A stretch of 64,000 nt of DNA from Onstottus_B arcticum. GTDB lineage: Bacteria > Acidobacteriota > Blastocatellia > UBA7656. Below the pieces are notes generated by a model that did not search any database, was not told where the DNA came from, and saw nothing but the letters and a program-made list of their open reading frames with translations. Position 1 is the first letter of the stretch. The number at the start of each line of letters is the position of its first letter. Location: contig JBBPIE010000012.1 of the NCBI GenBank assembly GCA_038040485.1, positions 108,804 through 172,803 on the forward strand. The letters are read 5' to 3'. A program made the position numbers and the translations under genes. This document shows positions 27,078 to 35,818 of this stretch, piece by piece.

Positions 27078-27681
27078 AGATGCATCCTTGCGATGGCTGA
27101 TTTACCGCTCTGCGCCGAGGTAGACGTTGGCGGAGATTCTCTCTGCGCCGGTCAGTTTCCTCAGCGACGCCGTCAACGCTTCCATCGCGGGCCTATTGCC
27201 GGTTAGAGGTCATACGTATGCCGGATCATGGACAAGGCCCAGCCGTGAGGGAGAAGAGTCATATAGGCTCTTAGCAACAAGATGAGCTTCAGCCACCCTC
27301 ACGCTCTAAATGTAAGCCGGCCTCGAACGTCCCGGCAGAGGTTAGCAATCACTGATGAGTCTCAAGAGTTATCTACACAAGCTAAGCGCCAACCTCGAAG
27401 GTCAAAAATGAGTTCCAGATGAGGCGCATAGTATTCTCTTCGTTGCACGGAGTCAAGAAGCTGAGGGGATGAGTAGTGTCCTAAAGCTGTGTTGCTCGTT
27501 TGTAGACGAATCGACCAACCGCCAAAGACGCCAAGAGCGCCAAGATTCTCAACGGATTCTTGGTCTGACCTTGGCGTTCTTGGCGTCTTGGCGGTTCTCC
27601 AATCGAGCAACACGCAAACAGGACAGTACCAGGGGATGGATTCGCGGGTCTCTATGGTATGATTCCGCCGGCCAAAACACA
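27078..27681. other. 604-nt intergenic region between divergent genes
   Basis: It holds the presumed promoter regions of the giant protein (minus) and of the small helix-turn-helix gene (plus), plus one inverted repeat at 27510-27610. No other gene is seen. I could not identify a confident sigma-70 promoter by eye. Confidence 0.5.
27510..27610. repeat. Inverted-repeat element, 9-nt unit type (CGCCAAGAN)
   Basis: The left arm has CGCCAAAGA, CGCCAAGAG and CGCCAAGAT at 9-nt spacing (about 27519-27546). The right arm has the complementary CTTGGCGTT, CTTGGCGTC and TTGGCGGTT (about 27570-27596). The outer flanks GAATCGACC and CCAATCGAG are partly complementary. The architecture is the same as the 7-nt-unit elements but with a different unit length. 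Confidence 0.85.
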
Positions 27682-28026
27682 GTGTCAACGGATCGTGACA
27701 AAACCAGCGGTCGGCACAAGCTCCCGAGGTCGGGCGAGGGCGATCCTTCGGACAGCGCACGGGAGAAGAAGATCGAGTACCTGACGGCGCAGCAACTCGC
27801 TGAGGTGTTGCAGATAAGCGAAGCGACGGTCCATCGGCTCAGACGCGCCGGCCGCATCCCAGCCGTTCTGCTGACCGACCGGTTGATTCGCTTCAACCTC
27901 CGCCATGTTCAGAAAGCGCTGCGTGCCACTCAAGCTCAAGCCGAGCAGGCCGACAGCGAAGATGAAGGTCCGAACCCGCAGCTTTCGTTCGTAGATATTG
28001 AAGCGAGCTTTTCCGAAAGCGAGTAG
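27682..28026 (+). CDS. Excisionase/AlpA-like helix-turn-helix protein
   Basis: A 114-residue protein. The core is YLTAQQLAEVLQISEATVHRLRRAGRIPAVLL ... IRFNLRHVQKALR, a winged MerR-like helix-turn-helix of the excisionase family used by many small DNA-binding proteins. The C-terminal 30 residues are acidic (ADSEDEGPNPQLSF...ASFSESE). GTG 27682 is a plausible start because upstream codons run through the repeat element; no strong Shine-Dalgarno site is visible, so a later start is possible. It faces the copper cluster convergently. No integrase is nearby, so a regulator is more likely than a recombination factor. Confidence 0.7.
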   Translation: MSTDRDKTSGRHKLPRSGEGDPSDSAREKKIEYLTAQQLAEVLQISEATVHRLRRAGRIPAVLLTDRLIRFNLRHVQKALRATQAQAEQADSEDEGPNPQLSFVDIEASFSESE

Positions 28027-28111
28027 ATACCCGGTTACTCATAGATCACGCGTTCCACCGAGCTTCAAGTGACAGGTCGCGGGAGCTCTGATCCTTTTGC
28101 TATGCAACGCC

Positions 28112-30547
28112 TTACAACTCGACCTTGCGAAGCCGCAAAGCGTTGCCTATCACCGACACGGAGCTGAAACTCATCGCCGCGCTCGCGATCATAGGGCTCA
28201 ACAGCAACCCGAATACCGGATAGAGCAATCCGGCTGCAATCGGAATTCCGAGCGCGTTATAGATGAACGCAAAAAAGAGATTCTGTCTGATGTTGCGCAT
28301 TGTGGCCCGGCTCAGCTTGCGAGCTCGCGCGATGCCTCGCAGGTCGCCTTTCACAAGCGTGACGCCCGCGCTCTCGATAGCCACGTCTGTGCCCGTCCCC
28401 ATTGCAATTCCAACCTGTGCCTGGGCCAGCGCTGGCGCATCGTTCACACCGTCGCCGGCCATCGCAACCGATCGACCCTGCGCCTGTAGACGCTTTACTA
28501 CCTCCCCCTTTTGTTCAGGCAGGACGTCGGCCTCGACCTCGTCTATCCCTAACTTTCGAGCGACCGCCTCGGCAGTAGTGCGATTGTCACCGGTGAGCAT
28601 GACGATGCGGATTCCATCCTCGTGCAGCTCTCGAATTGCCTCAGCCGTAGACGCCTTGATGGGATCAGCAACGGCGAGCAAACCGGCAAGCCGGCCATCA
28701 ACGCCGACAAACATTACCGTTTCGCCCTCTTTGCGCAGAGCCTCTGCTCGCTCGGCTAGACTGCCAGCTTCGATTTTCAGTTGCTCTAGCAGCTTGCTGT
28801 TGCCGAGAGCCACAACGTGACCGTCGATTTTTCCGACAACGCCCTTTCCGGTGATGGATTGAAACTCTTCGGCTTCAGAGAGCTTCAGGTCTTTCTGCCG
28901 GGCGCCGGCTATGATTGCCGCGGCGAGGGGATGTTCGCTTCCCCGCTCGATGCTGGCGGCCAGGCGCAATAGATCTGATTCACTCATCCCATTCAACGGG
29001 AGCACCGAGGTGAGGCGCGGCTTGCCTTCGGTAAGCGTGCCGGTCTTATCCACAATAAGCGTATCAATCTTCTCCAGGACCTCGAGTGCTTCAGCGTTCT
29101 TAATTAGCACGCCGGCCGCGGCTCCGCGGCCTGTTCCCACCATGATCGACATCGGCGTCGCAAGCCCGAGTGCGCATGGGCAGGCGACTATCAGCACAGC
29201 CACCGCATTGACGACCGAGTGGGCCAGGCGCGGCTCAGGCCCGGCAAGACCCCACACGACAAACGTGATGATGGCGACCACAATCACGGCTGGAACAAAG
29301 TAAGAAGAGACTGTATCGGCAAGCCGCTGAATGGGCGCCCGGGTGCGTTGAGCTTCGCTAACCATGCGCACGATTTGGGCAAGCAGCGTTTCGCTGCCGA
29401 CTCGCTCCGCCAGCATAATGAAGCCGCCCGTGCCATTGACCGTACCACCCGTCACCTTATCGCCTTTGGTCTTCTCCACGGGAATGGGCTCGCCGGTCAC
29501 CATGGACTCGTCTACGGAACTCGTGCCTTCTTGTACGATTCCATCTACGGGGATCTTTTCTCCCGGGCGAACTCGGAGCTTGTCTCCCGGCTTGATGACA
29601 TCAAGAGAAATCTCTTCTTCTGTCCCATCATCGCGCATGACTCTCGCAGTTTTTGGAGCTAATCCGAGCAGGGCTTTGATCGCGCTGCTCGTTTTGCTGC
29701 GCGCTCGCAGTTCGAGCACCTGTCCTAGCAGCACCAACACCACGATCACCGCGGAGACTTCAAAGTAGACTCCAACTTCACCGCCGTGCCCACGCAACGA
29801 AGATGGGAAGATGCTCGGAAAGAGGGTAGCAATGACGCTGTACGAGTAGGCCACTCCCGTGCCGATCGCGATGAGAGTGAACATATTGAGACTGCGATTG
29901 ACGATGGAAGCCCAACCACGCTGGAAGAAAGGCAATCCGCCCCACAACACTACGGGTGTCGCGAGCACTAACTGAATGAGCTGAAGGATACGACCTGATA
30001 CTGCGTGCTGAACAGGCTGGCCAGGGATCAAATCCGACATCGCTAGCAAGAGAAGCGGAATCGTCAGAAGCAAGCCGATCTTAAACCGGCGCGTCATGTC
30101 CACCAGCTCTTCGTTGGGCTCTTCTCCGCCGGCGACGGTCCTCGGCTCCAAAGCCATTCCGCAAATCGGACAAGAGCCTGGCGCATCCCGCACGATCTCC
30201 GGGTGCATCGGGCAGGTGTATTCTGTTTTCTGCGCCGGAATTGCGACAGCTAGCGGTTCAAGCGCCATCCCACACTTCGGGCATGAGCCTGGACCCTTTT
30301 GGCGAACCTCCGGGTGCATTGGGCACGTATGCTTACTCTTTGCCATCGCGATTGATTTGGACTGAGGGCTCGCTTCGAGTGCGGGGCCCTTGACGAAACG
30401 AGTAGGATCTTTACGGAATGTCTCCAGGCAACGTTGGCTGCAAAAGAAGTATGTCGAACCTCTGTACTCGAACGATCCTGTAGCGGTTGGTCTGTTGACG
30501 GTCATTCCACAGACAGGATCCACCGCTTGCTCACTTGTGGTTTTCAT
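28112..30547 (-). CDS. copA: Copper-exporting P1B-type ATPase with YHS and heavy-metal-binding domains
   Basis: An 811-residue inner-membrane pump that exports Cu(I) at the cost of ATP. The N-terminus has a YHS domain (DPVCGMTVNRP...FFCSQRCLETF) and two heavy-metal-binding repeats of form YTCPMHPE...GSCPxCGMALEP, instead of the usual HMA domains. Membrane and catalytic motifs are complete: TGEPIPVEK, ACPCALGLATP (CPC), DKTGTLTEG (phosphorylated Asp), MLTGDN, GDGVNDAPALA, and the final helices with YN and MSFSS, which together specify the Cu(I) subgroup. CGGAG lies just upstream of ATG. It is followed by no gene on its strand; upstream on the same strand lie the propeller, the cytochrome/outer-membrane fusion and the Cys/His-rich protein. 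Confidence 0.93.
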   Translation of the reverse strand: MKTTSEQAVDPVCGMTVNRPTATGSFEYRGSTYFFCSQRCLETFRKDPTRFVKGPALEASPQSKSIAMAKSKHTCPMHPEVRQKGPGSCPKCGMALEPLAVAIPAQKTEYTCPMHPEIVRDAPGSCPICGMALEPRTVAGGEEPNEELVDMTRRFKIGLLLTIPLLLLAMSDLIPGQPVQHAVSGRILQLIQLVLATPVVLWGGLPFFQRGWASIVNRSLNMFTLIAIGTGVAYSYSVIATLFPSIFPSSLRGHGGEVGVYFEVSAVIVVLVLLGQVLELRARSKTSSAIKALLGLAPKTARVMRDDGTEEEISLDVIKPGDKLRVRPGEKIPVDGIVQEGTSSVDESMVTGEPIPVEKTKGDKVTGGTVNGTGGFIMLAERVGSETLLAQIVRMVSEAQRTRAPIQRLADTVSSYFVPAVIVVAIITFVVWGLAGPEPRLAHSVVNAVAVLIVACPCALGLATPMSIMVGTGRGAAAGVLIKNAEALEVLEKIDTLIVDKTGTLTEGKPRLTSVLPLNGMSESDLLRLAASIERGSEHPLAAAIIAGARQKDLKLSEAEEFQSITGKGVVGKIDGHVVALGNSKLLEQLKIEAGSLAERAEALRKEGETVMFVGVDGRLAGLLAVADPIKASTAEAIRELHEDGIRIVMLTGDNRTTAEAVARKLGIDEVEADVLPEQKGEVVKRLQAQGRSVAMAGDGVNDAPALAQAQVGIAMGTGTDVAIESAGVTLVKGDLRGIARARKLSRATMRNIRQNLFFAFIYNALGIPIAAGLLYPVFGLLLSPMIASAAMSFSSVSVIGNALRLRKVEL

Positions 30548-30668
30548 TTCTCCGACTCCAGCCGAGCATTGATGTCAATCAGCGCCTTTCCTACAGTCAC
30601 CGACACCAAACGCGCCTTACGACAAAAGAGCATTGGTCGAGTTGCTGGATTTCCCTTGTCATATCAAC

Positions 30669-31913
30669 TCACTTTCCCTGAACAAATGTCCCCAATGCCG
30701 TCCGTATTCGAGAAGGAGTTCCCGGATCAGTCCACGCAAAAATGATCTCATCCCCGGCGCGTGCCATTTGAGGAAAGCCGCTTGCTCGCGCAGCACTCGA
30801 CTCGGCTATCGTGATTGACTGACCACGCGAGCCACCCGGTCTGACTAGACGAACTTTAACTTCTCCGCCCTTCGGCGTGCGCTCCAACCAACTGATAAGC
30901 GCGGAGCCGTCGGCCAGCATCAATACATCGACCCTCCCAACCGGCGCTCCCTCGTCCACCTGGATCGGCTGACTAAAGGTAGCGCCGGCATCACTTGAGA
31001 AAATGATATTCACTCGCGGAACATCCTTCGCCGCAGTGAACCAGGCGACAGCTACTTGCCGCCCGTCAGCGGAAACCGTTGGGCCATTGACCGGACAACC
31101 GTGAATCTCCCAGTCATCGACACTCAAGGTTCGCGGCTCTGTCCATCGCCCCTTGTGGAAGCGAACCAAAGATATGTCGCGGATCTCTTTTTCGGAGCGA
31201 TCCCGATACACCACGATTGCTCCGTCCGCCGTGATTGCCGCCGAAGTCTGACAACAATCGCAGACGCGTGAGTCCAGCAGCATATCTTCAGACACCTTGC
31301 CCTTGGCATCGATGGTCGTGTACCGCAGAGTCATTTCGTTTGCGGACGATCCGTGCCCATCTGGTGAGCCACCTTTGAAGTTACGACCGTCGAGCCAGAT
31401 TGCTGCCACTCGCCCTCTACCCCACGGCAGCATAGAAACAAAGCCGTGCTCGCTCTTTGTGCCATCGCGATGTGGGAGTATTGGCTTGCTCCAGGTCTTG
31501 CCGGTATCGCTCGAGCGAGAGACGTTGATATCGTATGCGTGACTATCGGGACTGCCCTTCACCAGCCAATGCGCAACAAGGGGCCCGTCTGGCAGCGCAA
31601 CCAGAGACGGGAAATCCGCCCAGTTGACGAAGAAGTTCGCGCCCTCCGCAATCGTGCGGGGCTCGGACCAGCTACTTCCATCACGCATCGCAAATTGCAG
31701 CCTGTGACCTTTCGAGCCCGCCGGTTCGATCCAGGTTAAGAAGACTCGTCCATCTGGCGCTGCATAGAGGTTGGGCTCAGCACTGCCGGGCGCGGCAGGT
31801 GAATCAAGCGATCGTACTAGCCCAATTTGCTTTGCCGGTTCCTGCCCAGTGGCGATGACAATGAACAGTAGAACAAAGAGTAATCCGTGAATGCTTCGGA
31901 AGAGATGTGACAT
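30669..31913 (-). CDS. Secreted sialidase-like beta-propeller protein in the copper cluster
   Basis: A 414-residue protein with a signal peptide (SIHGLLFVLLFIVIATGQ) and repeated Asp-box/BNR-like strands (SRSSDTGKTWSKP, IIFSSDAGATFSQPIQV), so a sialidase-type propeller fold is likely. A CDCCQT motif around residue 220 and ten or so Trp residues are notable. The catalytic Arg triad of true sialidases is not evident. Its position between the cytochrome/outer-membrane fusion and copA, on the same strand, suggests a periplasmic role in metal stress. The CDCC cluster might bind copper, but this is inference. Confidence 0.65.
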   Translation of the reverse strand: MSHLFRSIHGLLFVLLFIVIATGQEPAKQIGLVRSLDSPAAPGSAEPNLYAAPDGRVFLTWIEPAGSKGHRLQFAMRDGSSWSEPRTIAEGANFFVNWADFPSLVALPDGPLVAHWLVKGSPDSHAYDINVSRSSDTGKTWSKPILPHRDGTKSEHGFVSMLPWGRGRVAAIWLDGRNFKGGSPDGHGSSANEMTLRYTTIDAKGKVSEDMLLDSRVCDCCQTSAAITADGAIVVYRDRSEKEIRDISLVRFHKGRWTEPRTLSVDDWEIHGCPVNGPTVSADGRQVAVAWFTAAKDVPRVNIIFSSDAGATFSQPIQVDEGAPVGRVDVLMLADGSALISWLERTPKGGEVKVRLVRPGGSRGQSITIAESSAARASGFPQMARAGDEIIFAWTDPGTPSRIRTALGTFVQGK

Positions 31914-31982
31914 TCGAATTCTCCTGTTTTTGCTCGTGCCTCAAACCTGGTAATCACGCGCCTCCCGACTCGTGAATATCAG

Positions 31983-34040
31983 TTAGTGCTTCATCTTCCC
32001 GGGCCGGATGCGCAAGAAGACATGAAAGCTCGACGGGCCTGAACCGTAGATTGGCTTTAAGCCATCAGGCACGTAGTAAAAAGTCACGTCTGCGCCGATG
32101 CCGACGCGCAGCTTGGGAGCGGCCACGATGTCGCGCACTCCGCCAAACGTGAATGCGGCTACACGGAAGGATTGATCAAAGTGGTCACTCATGTCGTTGC
32201 CCATTGGGTGAAACTCAAACAGGCCGGGACGACCGAATATGTTTTCCTCAAGCAGCCCTTGCTTATCTACAAGCTCCATCCGAGTGTAAAGGTAATTCTT
32301 ATCGAGGAAGTTCCCCGTCGATTCAAGAAGGTAAGCATTCGAATTGCCATGCCGCTCGTGATTGCGGCCCCAGATCAAACTCGAAGCCCAGTTGCCGTCT
32401 TCCCACGAACGATTGTGAGAAACTGAGGCCGTCAGCCGCTGGAGGTTGCCAGGCTCGGCCGCTTCCGGATTAACCAGATGCCCATATGAAAACTGCATCG
32501 ACCAATCTGGAGTTGGTGTGAACCAGACTCGGCCGCTCCAGGAATCGAGCTTGCCCATTTCAATGTCCTTGCGGTTCTCGTCCGGCTCCGCGCCGTGAAA
32601 TAGCGAGGTTTCAACCCGGAAGCGCCAGGCCGTGACTCCGGCGGTGATCACACCGTGAGTTATGTGAGTTGAGTCCTGCCAGTGATGACCAAGCGGCGCC
32701 GCCGGATTCTCCGCCGCTGACATTCGGTGCATGAATGCCGTCGGGCCAAGCGCCGGCTCGGCAACAGGCCCACCATAAAAATTGAGCGAGACATGCTCCG
32801 ACAAAGGAATGTTGTAGGCGGCTGCGAGTTCCATAAACAGGTCGTGCGGATGTTGGGCGTCTATGATTGGGCGGCCGTCGAAAGTTTCGCCTGTTTGGAA
32901 GAGTTCTGGAAAGCCACGCCTTGGTGTAGTCCAGGGTTCGGCCGAGAACATTCCGCGTAGCATCAACTGACCCGGGCCTGCCTTTCGCTCCGCCATAAGC
33001 ATAAACCAGTTTTGCGATTCGGCTTTGTTCACACCGCGAGGCCCGCCCTGATGGTTGAGTCCACCCTTGAGGTCGCCATGCGCCATTATCATCCAGTCGT
33101 CTTTCATCCAATGCCACATATATCCAGGCGTGCTGGAGGGCATCAGACTGGTTCCTGAACCGATCGCTGACATCGACTGAAACGGGCCGCCGGTGATGGT
33201 GCTCATCATCGCATTCATGCCTTGACCGGCATGCTCGGCGCCCATCTTGGACATATCGTGACTCGGCATTTCTTGCTTCGTTTCGCCAGTCTGCGCCGGG
33301 GGCTCCGTTTCGTGATGATGTTCCTGCTGCGCTTGTGGTTGAGTGGGCTGCTGTGCAGTCTGCTTGCCGTGCTCGTGAACAGGTTCGGTCTGCGTGGGCA
33401 TTGGCTGCTGCTTCGCCTGAGGCATCTTGTGCTTATGCTCAGCAGAAGGCTGCTGTTGCGCGGTGGATGGTTTTGCTGGTGCTGGGGCAGGATGCTCGTG
33501 AGCTTCCCCCTCCGGTTGAGCTTCGGGATGCTGGTGTTCTTTTCCAGGGCCCTGCTTCTGAACACCGTGCTTGTGCCGAGCTCCGGCCGGGATAGCCGCC
33601 TCAAGTTTCCCTCTTTCGTCAGGAGTGAGCGTTGGCAGCTTTCGTAGGAAAAGAATTGTCTCCCAGATCTCAGTGGCGGTGTGAGTCTTGGAGAAAGCCG
33701 GCATTGCTGTGCCAGGCACCCCCCTTGAGATTGTGCGGAACAATTCCGCCTCCGGCTTGGACTGCACTTTATCGGAAGTAAGGTCGGCCGCGCCCACTGC
33801 TTGCCCCTTCTCATTATCAGCTTTGCCGGTTGAGCTGTGGCAGCTAGCACAGTGTGCGTCAAAGTGGTCCAGACCTAACGCGATGTTCTTATCAATGGGT
33901 TGAAGCGGGTTCCTGGTCTGAGCGGTTTGTACCAGCGAAACTGCATACGTTGTGCGCTCTGAGCGTAAGTATCCCAGCATCAGCGTAAAGAACACGAACA
34001 TGACAGCAAACTCAATCACGCGTGTTTTCTGAGACTTCAT
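31983..34040 (-). CDS. Cytochrome c domain fused through a His-rich linker to an outer-membrane barrel-like domain
   Basis: 685 residues. An N-terminal membrane anchor or signal (FAVMFVFFTLMLGYL) is followed by a class I cytochrome c with CASCH at residues 64-68 and a distal methionine region GTAMPAF near 112. Residues about 150-280 are His/Gln/Pro/Glu-rich (many HEH, HKH and EHHHE stretches), a likely metal-binding linker. The remaining 400 residues (MWHWMKDDWMIMAHGDL..., DAQHPHDLFMELAAAYNIPL, FLRIRPGKMKH) have alternating aromatic strands like an outer-membrane porin-type barrel found with copper-resistance genes. The gene lies upstream of the propeller and copA. The combination is unusual; the barrel assignment is inference. 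Confidence 0.65.
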   Translation of the reverse strand: MKSQKTRVIEFAVMFVFFTLMLGYLRSERTTYAVSLVQTAQTRNPLQPIDKNIALGLDHFDAHCASCHSSTGKADNEKGQAVGAADLTSDKVQSKPEAELFRTISRGVPGTAMPAFSKTHTATEIWETILFLRKLPTLTPDERGKLEAAIPAGARHKHGVQKQGPGKEHQHPEAQPEGEAHEHPAPAPAKPSTAQQQPSAEHKHKMPQAKQQPMPTQTEPVHEHGKQTAQQPTQPQAQQEHHHETEPPAQTGETKQEMPSHDMSKMGAEHAGQGMNAMMSTITGGPFQSMSAIGSGTSLMPSSTPGYMWHWMKDDWMIMAHGDLKGGLNHQGGPRGVNKAESQNWFMLMAERKAGPGQLMLRGMFSAEPWTTPRRGFPELFQTGETFDGRPIIDAQHPHDLFMELAAAYNIPLSEHVSLNFYGGPVAEPALGPTAFMHRMSAAENPAAPLGHHWQDSTHITHGVITAGVTAWRFRVETSLFHGAEPDENRKDIEMGKLDSWSGRVWFTPTPDWSMQFSYGHLVNPEAAEPGNLQRLTASVSHNRSWEDGNWASSLIWGRNHERHGNSNAYLLESTGNFLDKNYLYTRMELVDKQGLLEENIFGRPGLFEFHPMGNDMSDHFDQSFRVAAFTFGGVRDIVAAPKLRVGIGADVTFYYVPDGLKPIYGSGPSSFHVFLRIRPGKMKH

Positions 34041-34149
34041 GATTTTCTCCTCGGTCTAGTGACGGTCTCCAAGCCAAGACATGGAGTTGTCGAACAGATA
34101 GCACACTACTGCTCACTGACTCACAATTTGTCCAAGACCAAGTAGAGAT

Positions 34150-34554
34150 TTAGATTCGCAACTGAGAGTGGGTAGGCGGTGACCTGTCGGGAGTATTGCC
34201 TGGCTGGAACACGAGCCTCTCAGCAGAAGGATTGAAGAATGAAAAAGGCTCGGTGACTACTACGTGCACGCGGGTAATATGCCGCAACGTATCTGCCGGG
34301 GCTCCAGCGGTCAACAGTGCGCTTGCATCGAAATGACCTGCGCATTGATGCGAGTCGCTCTGCTTCTGTGGTGTGGTATTCCCTTTGTGTTGGTGACAGT
34401 GGGCGGCCTCTTTACCGCTCTTGGGGGACGGCGTAACAGATGATAAAGAACATCCATTAAGAGCACAGTTGAAATCGCATATCGGCGAGCACAACGATCC
34501 ACTCGTGAGAACCAATAAAACCGCGACGGCCAATGAGTACTTCGCAGTTTTCAT
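34150..34554 (-). CDS. Small secreted Cys/His-rich protein in the copper cluster
   Basis: A 134-residue protein with a signal peptide (YSLAVAVLLVLTSGSLC). A Cys/His-rich stretch follows (CSPICDFNCALNGCS, then HCHQHKG and SHQCAGHF), then a tail without Cys. No recognised domain. The many possible soft-metal ligands and the position at the upstream end of the copper cluster suggest a periplasmic copper-binding role; this is inference. It lies 109 nt upstream of the cytochrome/barrel fusion on the same strand. Confidence 0.6.
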   Translation of the reverse strand: MKTAKYSLAVAVLLVLTSGSLCSPICDFNCALNGCSLSSVTPSPKSGKEAAHCHQHKGNTTPQKQSDSHQCAGHFDASALLTAGAPADTLRHITRVHVVVTEPFSFFNPSAERLVFQPGNTPDRSPPTHSQLRI

Positions 34555-34627
34555 ATGTAAATCAGTCTAGCAGCCGGTTTGCAATGGACGCAATCAGACA
34601 GTGGGGTCCAGACAGTGCAGCCAGCCG

Positions 34628-35632
34628 TTAGTTGATATGCATCACGCTGATGACATCGTCCAGTACCGTTTGTGCGATGGCGTTGCGGCCGGAGCGTGAC
34701 GAACTGACGATCTCGCGATTCCAGGTTTTGAAGACGGCAAGTTTGGATGTTCCCCGAACTGAGAAGAACGGCGAGTCAGAGGCGATCATCTCGGGGGCTA
34801 CCGTCACAAGCACTCGTCCTTCGTGCTCGCGCGCTCTGCCAACAAGCCGCACGACCCTGCCGGTGGATCGCGCGGTTTGAATCAAGACTTCCGTGTCCGC
34901 GTTGATCCCCCGGCGTGACACATCAGCGAGAGACGAGTCAGCGTTCATCAGCGCCTTCGCCAGGATCAGGATCTTCGCAGCCGTGTCCCAGCCTTCTACA
35001 TCCAGCGACGGGTCTGGTTCAGCGATGCCGTCGGTTTGAGCTTGAGACAACGCCGCGTCGAATTCGGAGCGATGCTCCATCATCTCGGTCAGAATGTGAT
35101 TAGTAGTGCCGTTCAGCACGCCGGCAATCTCCAGCACTCGGTCTCCCGAGAGTTCGGCCGGAATTGCGACGCCAGTTGTTCCGCTGTAGGCGAAGCGCGA
35201 GCCGGCCGTCTTCGACGCTGCGCTCAACGCTTCGAATCCATGAACCAGCGGACCCTTGTCCACCGTGACGACGTTCAACCCCAGAGAAAGAGCCAGTGTG
35301 ATTAGATCGAGCGCGGGCTGGCCGGACTGAATGTTAGTTGGAAGCGACTCGACGAGAACTGAAACACCGGCAGGCTCGAGCGATTGGATGAACTCGCGGT
35401 CGTCTCTCATCAGTCCGGCAGGCGCAGACTCGCTGAGCTTACGGCCTTGCGACTTGTGAATGAGAACGCGATCAACGTCTTCGTCTGAGTCGATCGCGAG
35501 CCCGCCCGAGCTGTCCGCCACCGCGCGAACGCTGAGCCTCGGCGAAAGACTGTTGGCGTTTGTTCTGCAATACTCAGCGAACGCACGGCCAACGTTCCCG
35601 AGTCCGAGCAGCGCTAATTGAACCTCTTTCAT
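34628..35632 (-). CDS. hom: Homoserine dehydrogenase
   Basis: NAD(P)H-dependent reduction of aspartate semialdehyde to homoserine in threonine/methionine synthesis. Motifs: N-terminal LLGLGNVGRAFAEY Rossmann fold, VTVDKGPLVHG, and GVLNGTTNHILTEM with EPDPSLDVEGWDTAAKILILA, the substrate-binding and catalytic Lys region. The length (334) corresponds to the core enzyme without the C-terminal ACT domain, so feedback control by threonine is probably absent. A heptamer element begins about 9 nt upstream of the start and no clear Shine-Dalgarno site is seen. Neighbouring threonine genes are not in the window. Confidence 0.9.
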   Translation of the reverse strand: MKEVQLALLGLGNVGRAFAEYCRTNANSLSPRLSVRAVADSSGGLAIDSDEDVDRVLIHKSQGRKLSESAPAGLMRDDREFIQSLEPAGVSVLVESLPTNIQSGQPALDLITLALSLGLNVVTVDKGPLVHGFEALSAASKTAGSRFAYSGTTGVAIPAELSGDRVLEIAGVLNGTTNHILTEMMEHRSEFDAALSQAQTDGIAEPDPSLDVEGWDTAAKILILAKALMNADSSLADVSRRGINADTEVLIQTARSTGRVVRLVGRAREHEGRVLVTVAPEMIASDSPFFSVRGTSKLAVFKTWNREIVSSSRSGRNAIAQTVLDDVISVMHIN

Positions 35633-35640
35633 GAGTGTGA

Positions 35641-35818
35641 GGAGTCAGTAGTCAGTAGTCAGTAGTCCGTAGTCCGTAGTCCGTATTTAAGAAGTGCCAC
35701 GACATCGTTGACACTTTTCGGTGTTACCAATGTCCTGGCACGTAAGAACCCCGAACTACTGGCTACTGACTACTGGCTACTGGCTACTGACTACTGGCTA
35801 CTGACTACTGACTACTGC
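35641..35818. repeat. Heptamer inverted-repeat element (AGTAGTC/AGTCCGT units) with stops in all frames
   Basis: The left arm (about 35647-35686) has AGTCAGT then AGTCCGT units. The spacer of about 70 nt contains an inner pair AAGTGCCACGACATCGTTGA / TGTCCTGGCACGTAAGAA. The right arm (35755-35816) has ACTGGCT/ACTGACT units. The unit includes TAG on one strand and TGA on the other in every phase. It supplies the stop codon of the 349-residue gene and begins 9 nt from the homoserine dehydrogenase start. A second copy is at 42757-42852. Confidence 0.9.

Noticed and set aside
27682..28026. Prophage or integrative element suggested by the excisionase-like gene
   Set aside because: No integrase, attachment repeat or phage gene is nearby; helix-turn-helix proteins of this type are common stand-alone regulators.
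30669..31913. True sialidase assignment for the propeller protein
   Set aside because: Asp-box-like repeats are present but I could not identify the arginine triad and catalytic Tyr/Glu/Asp set.
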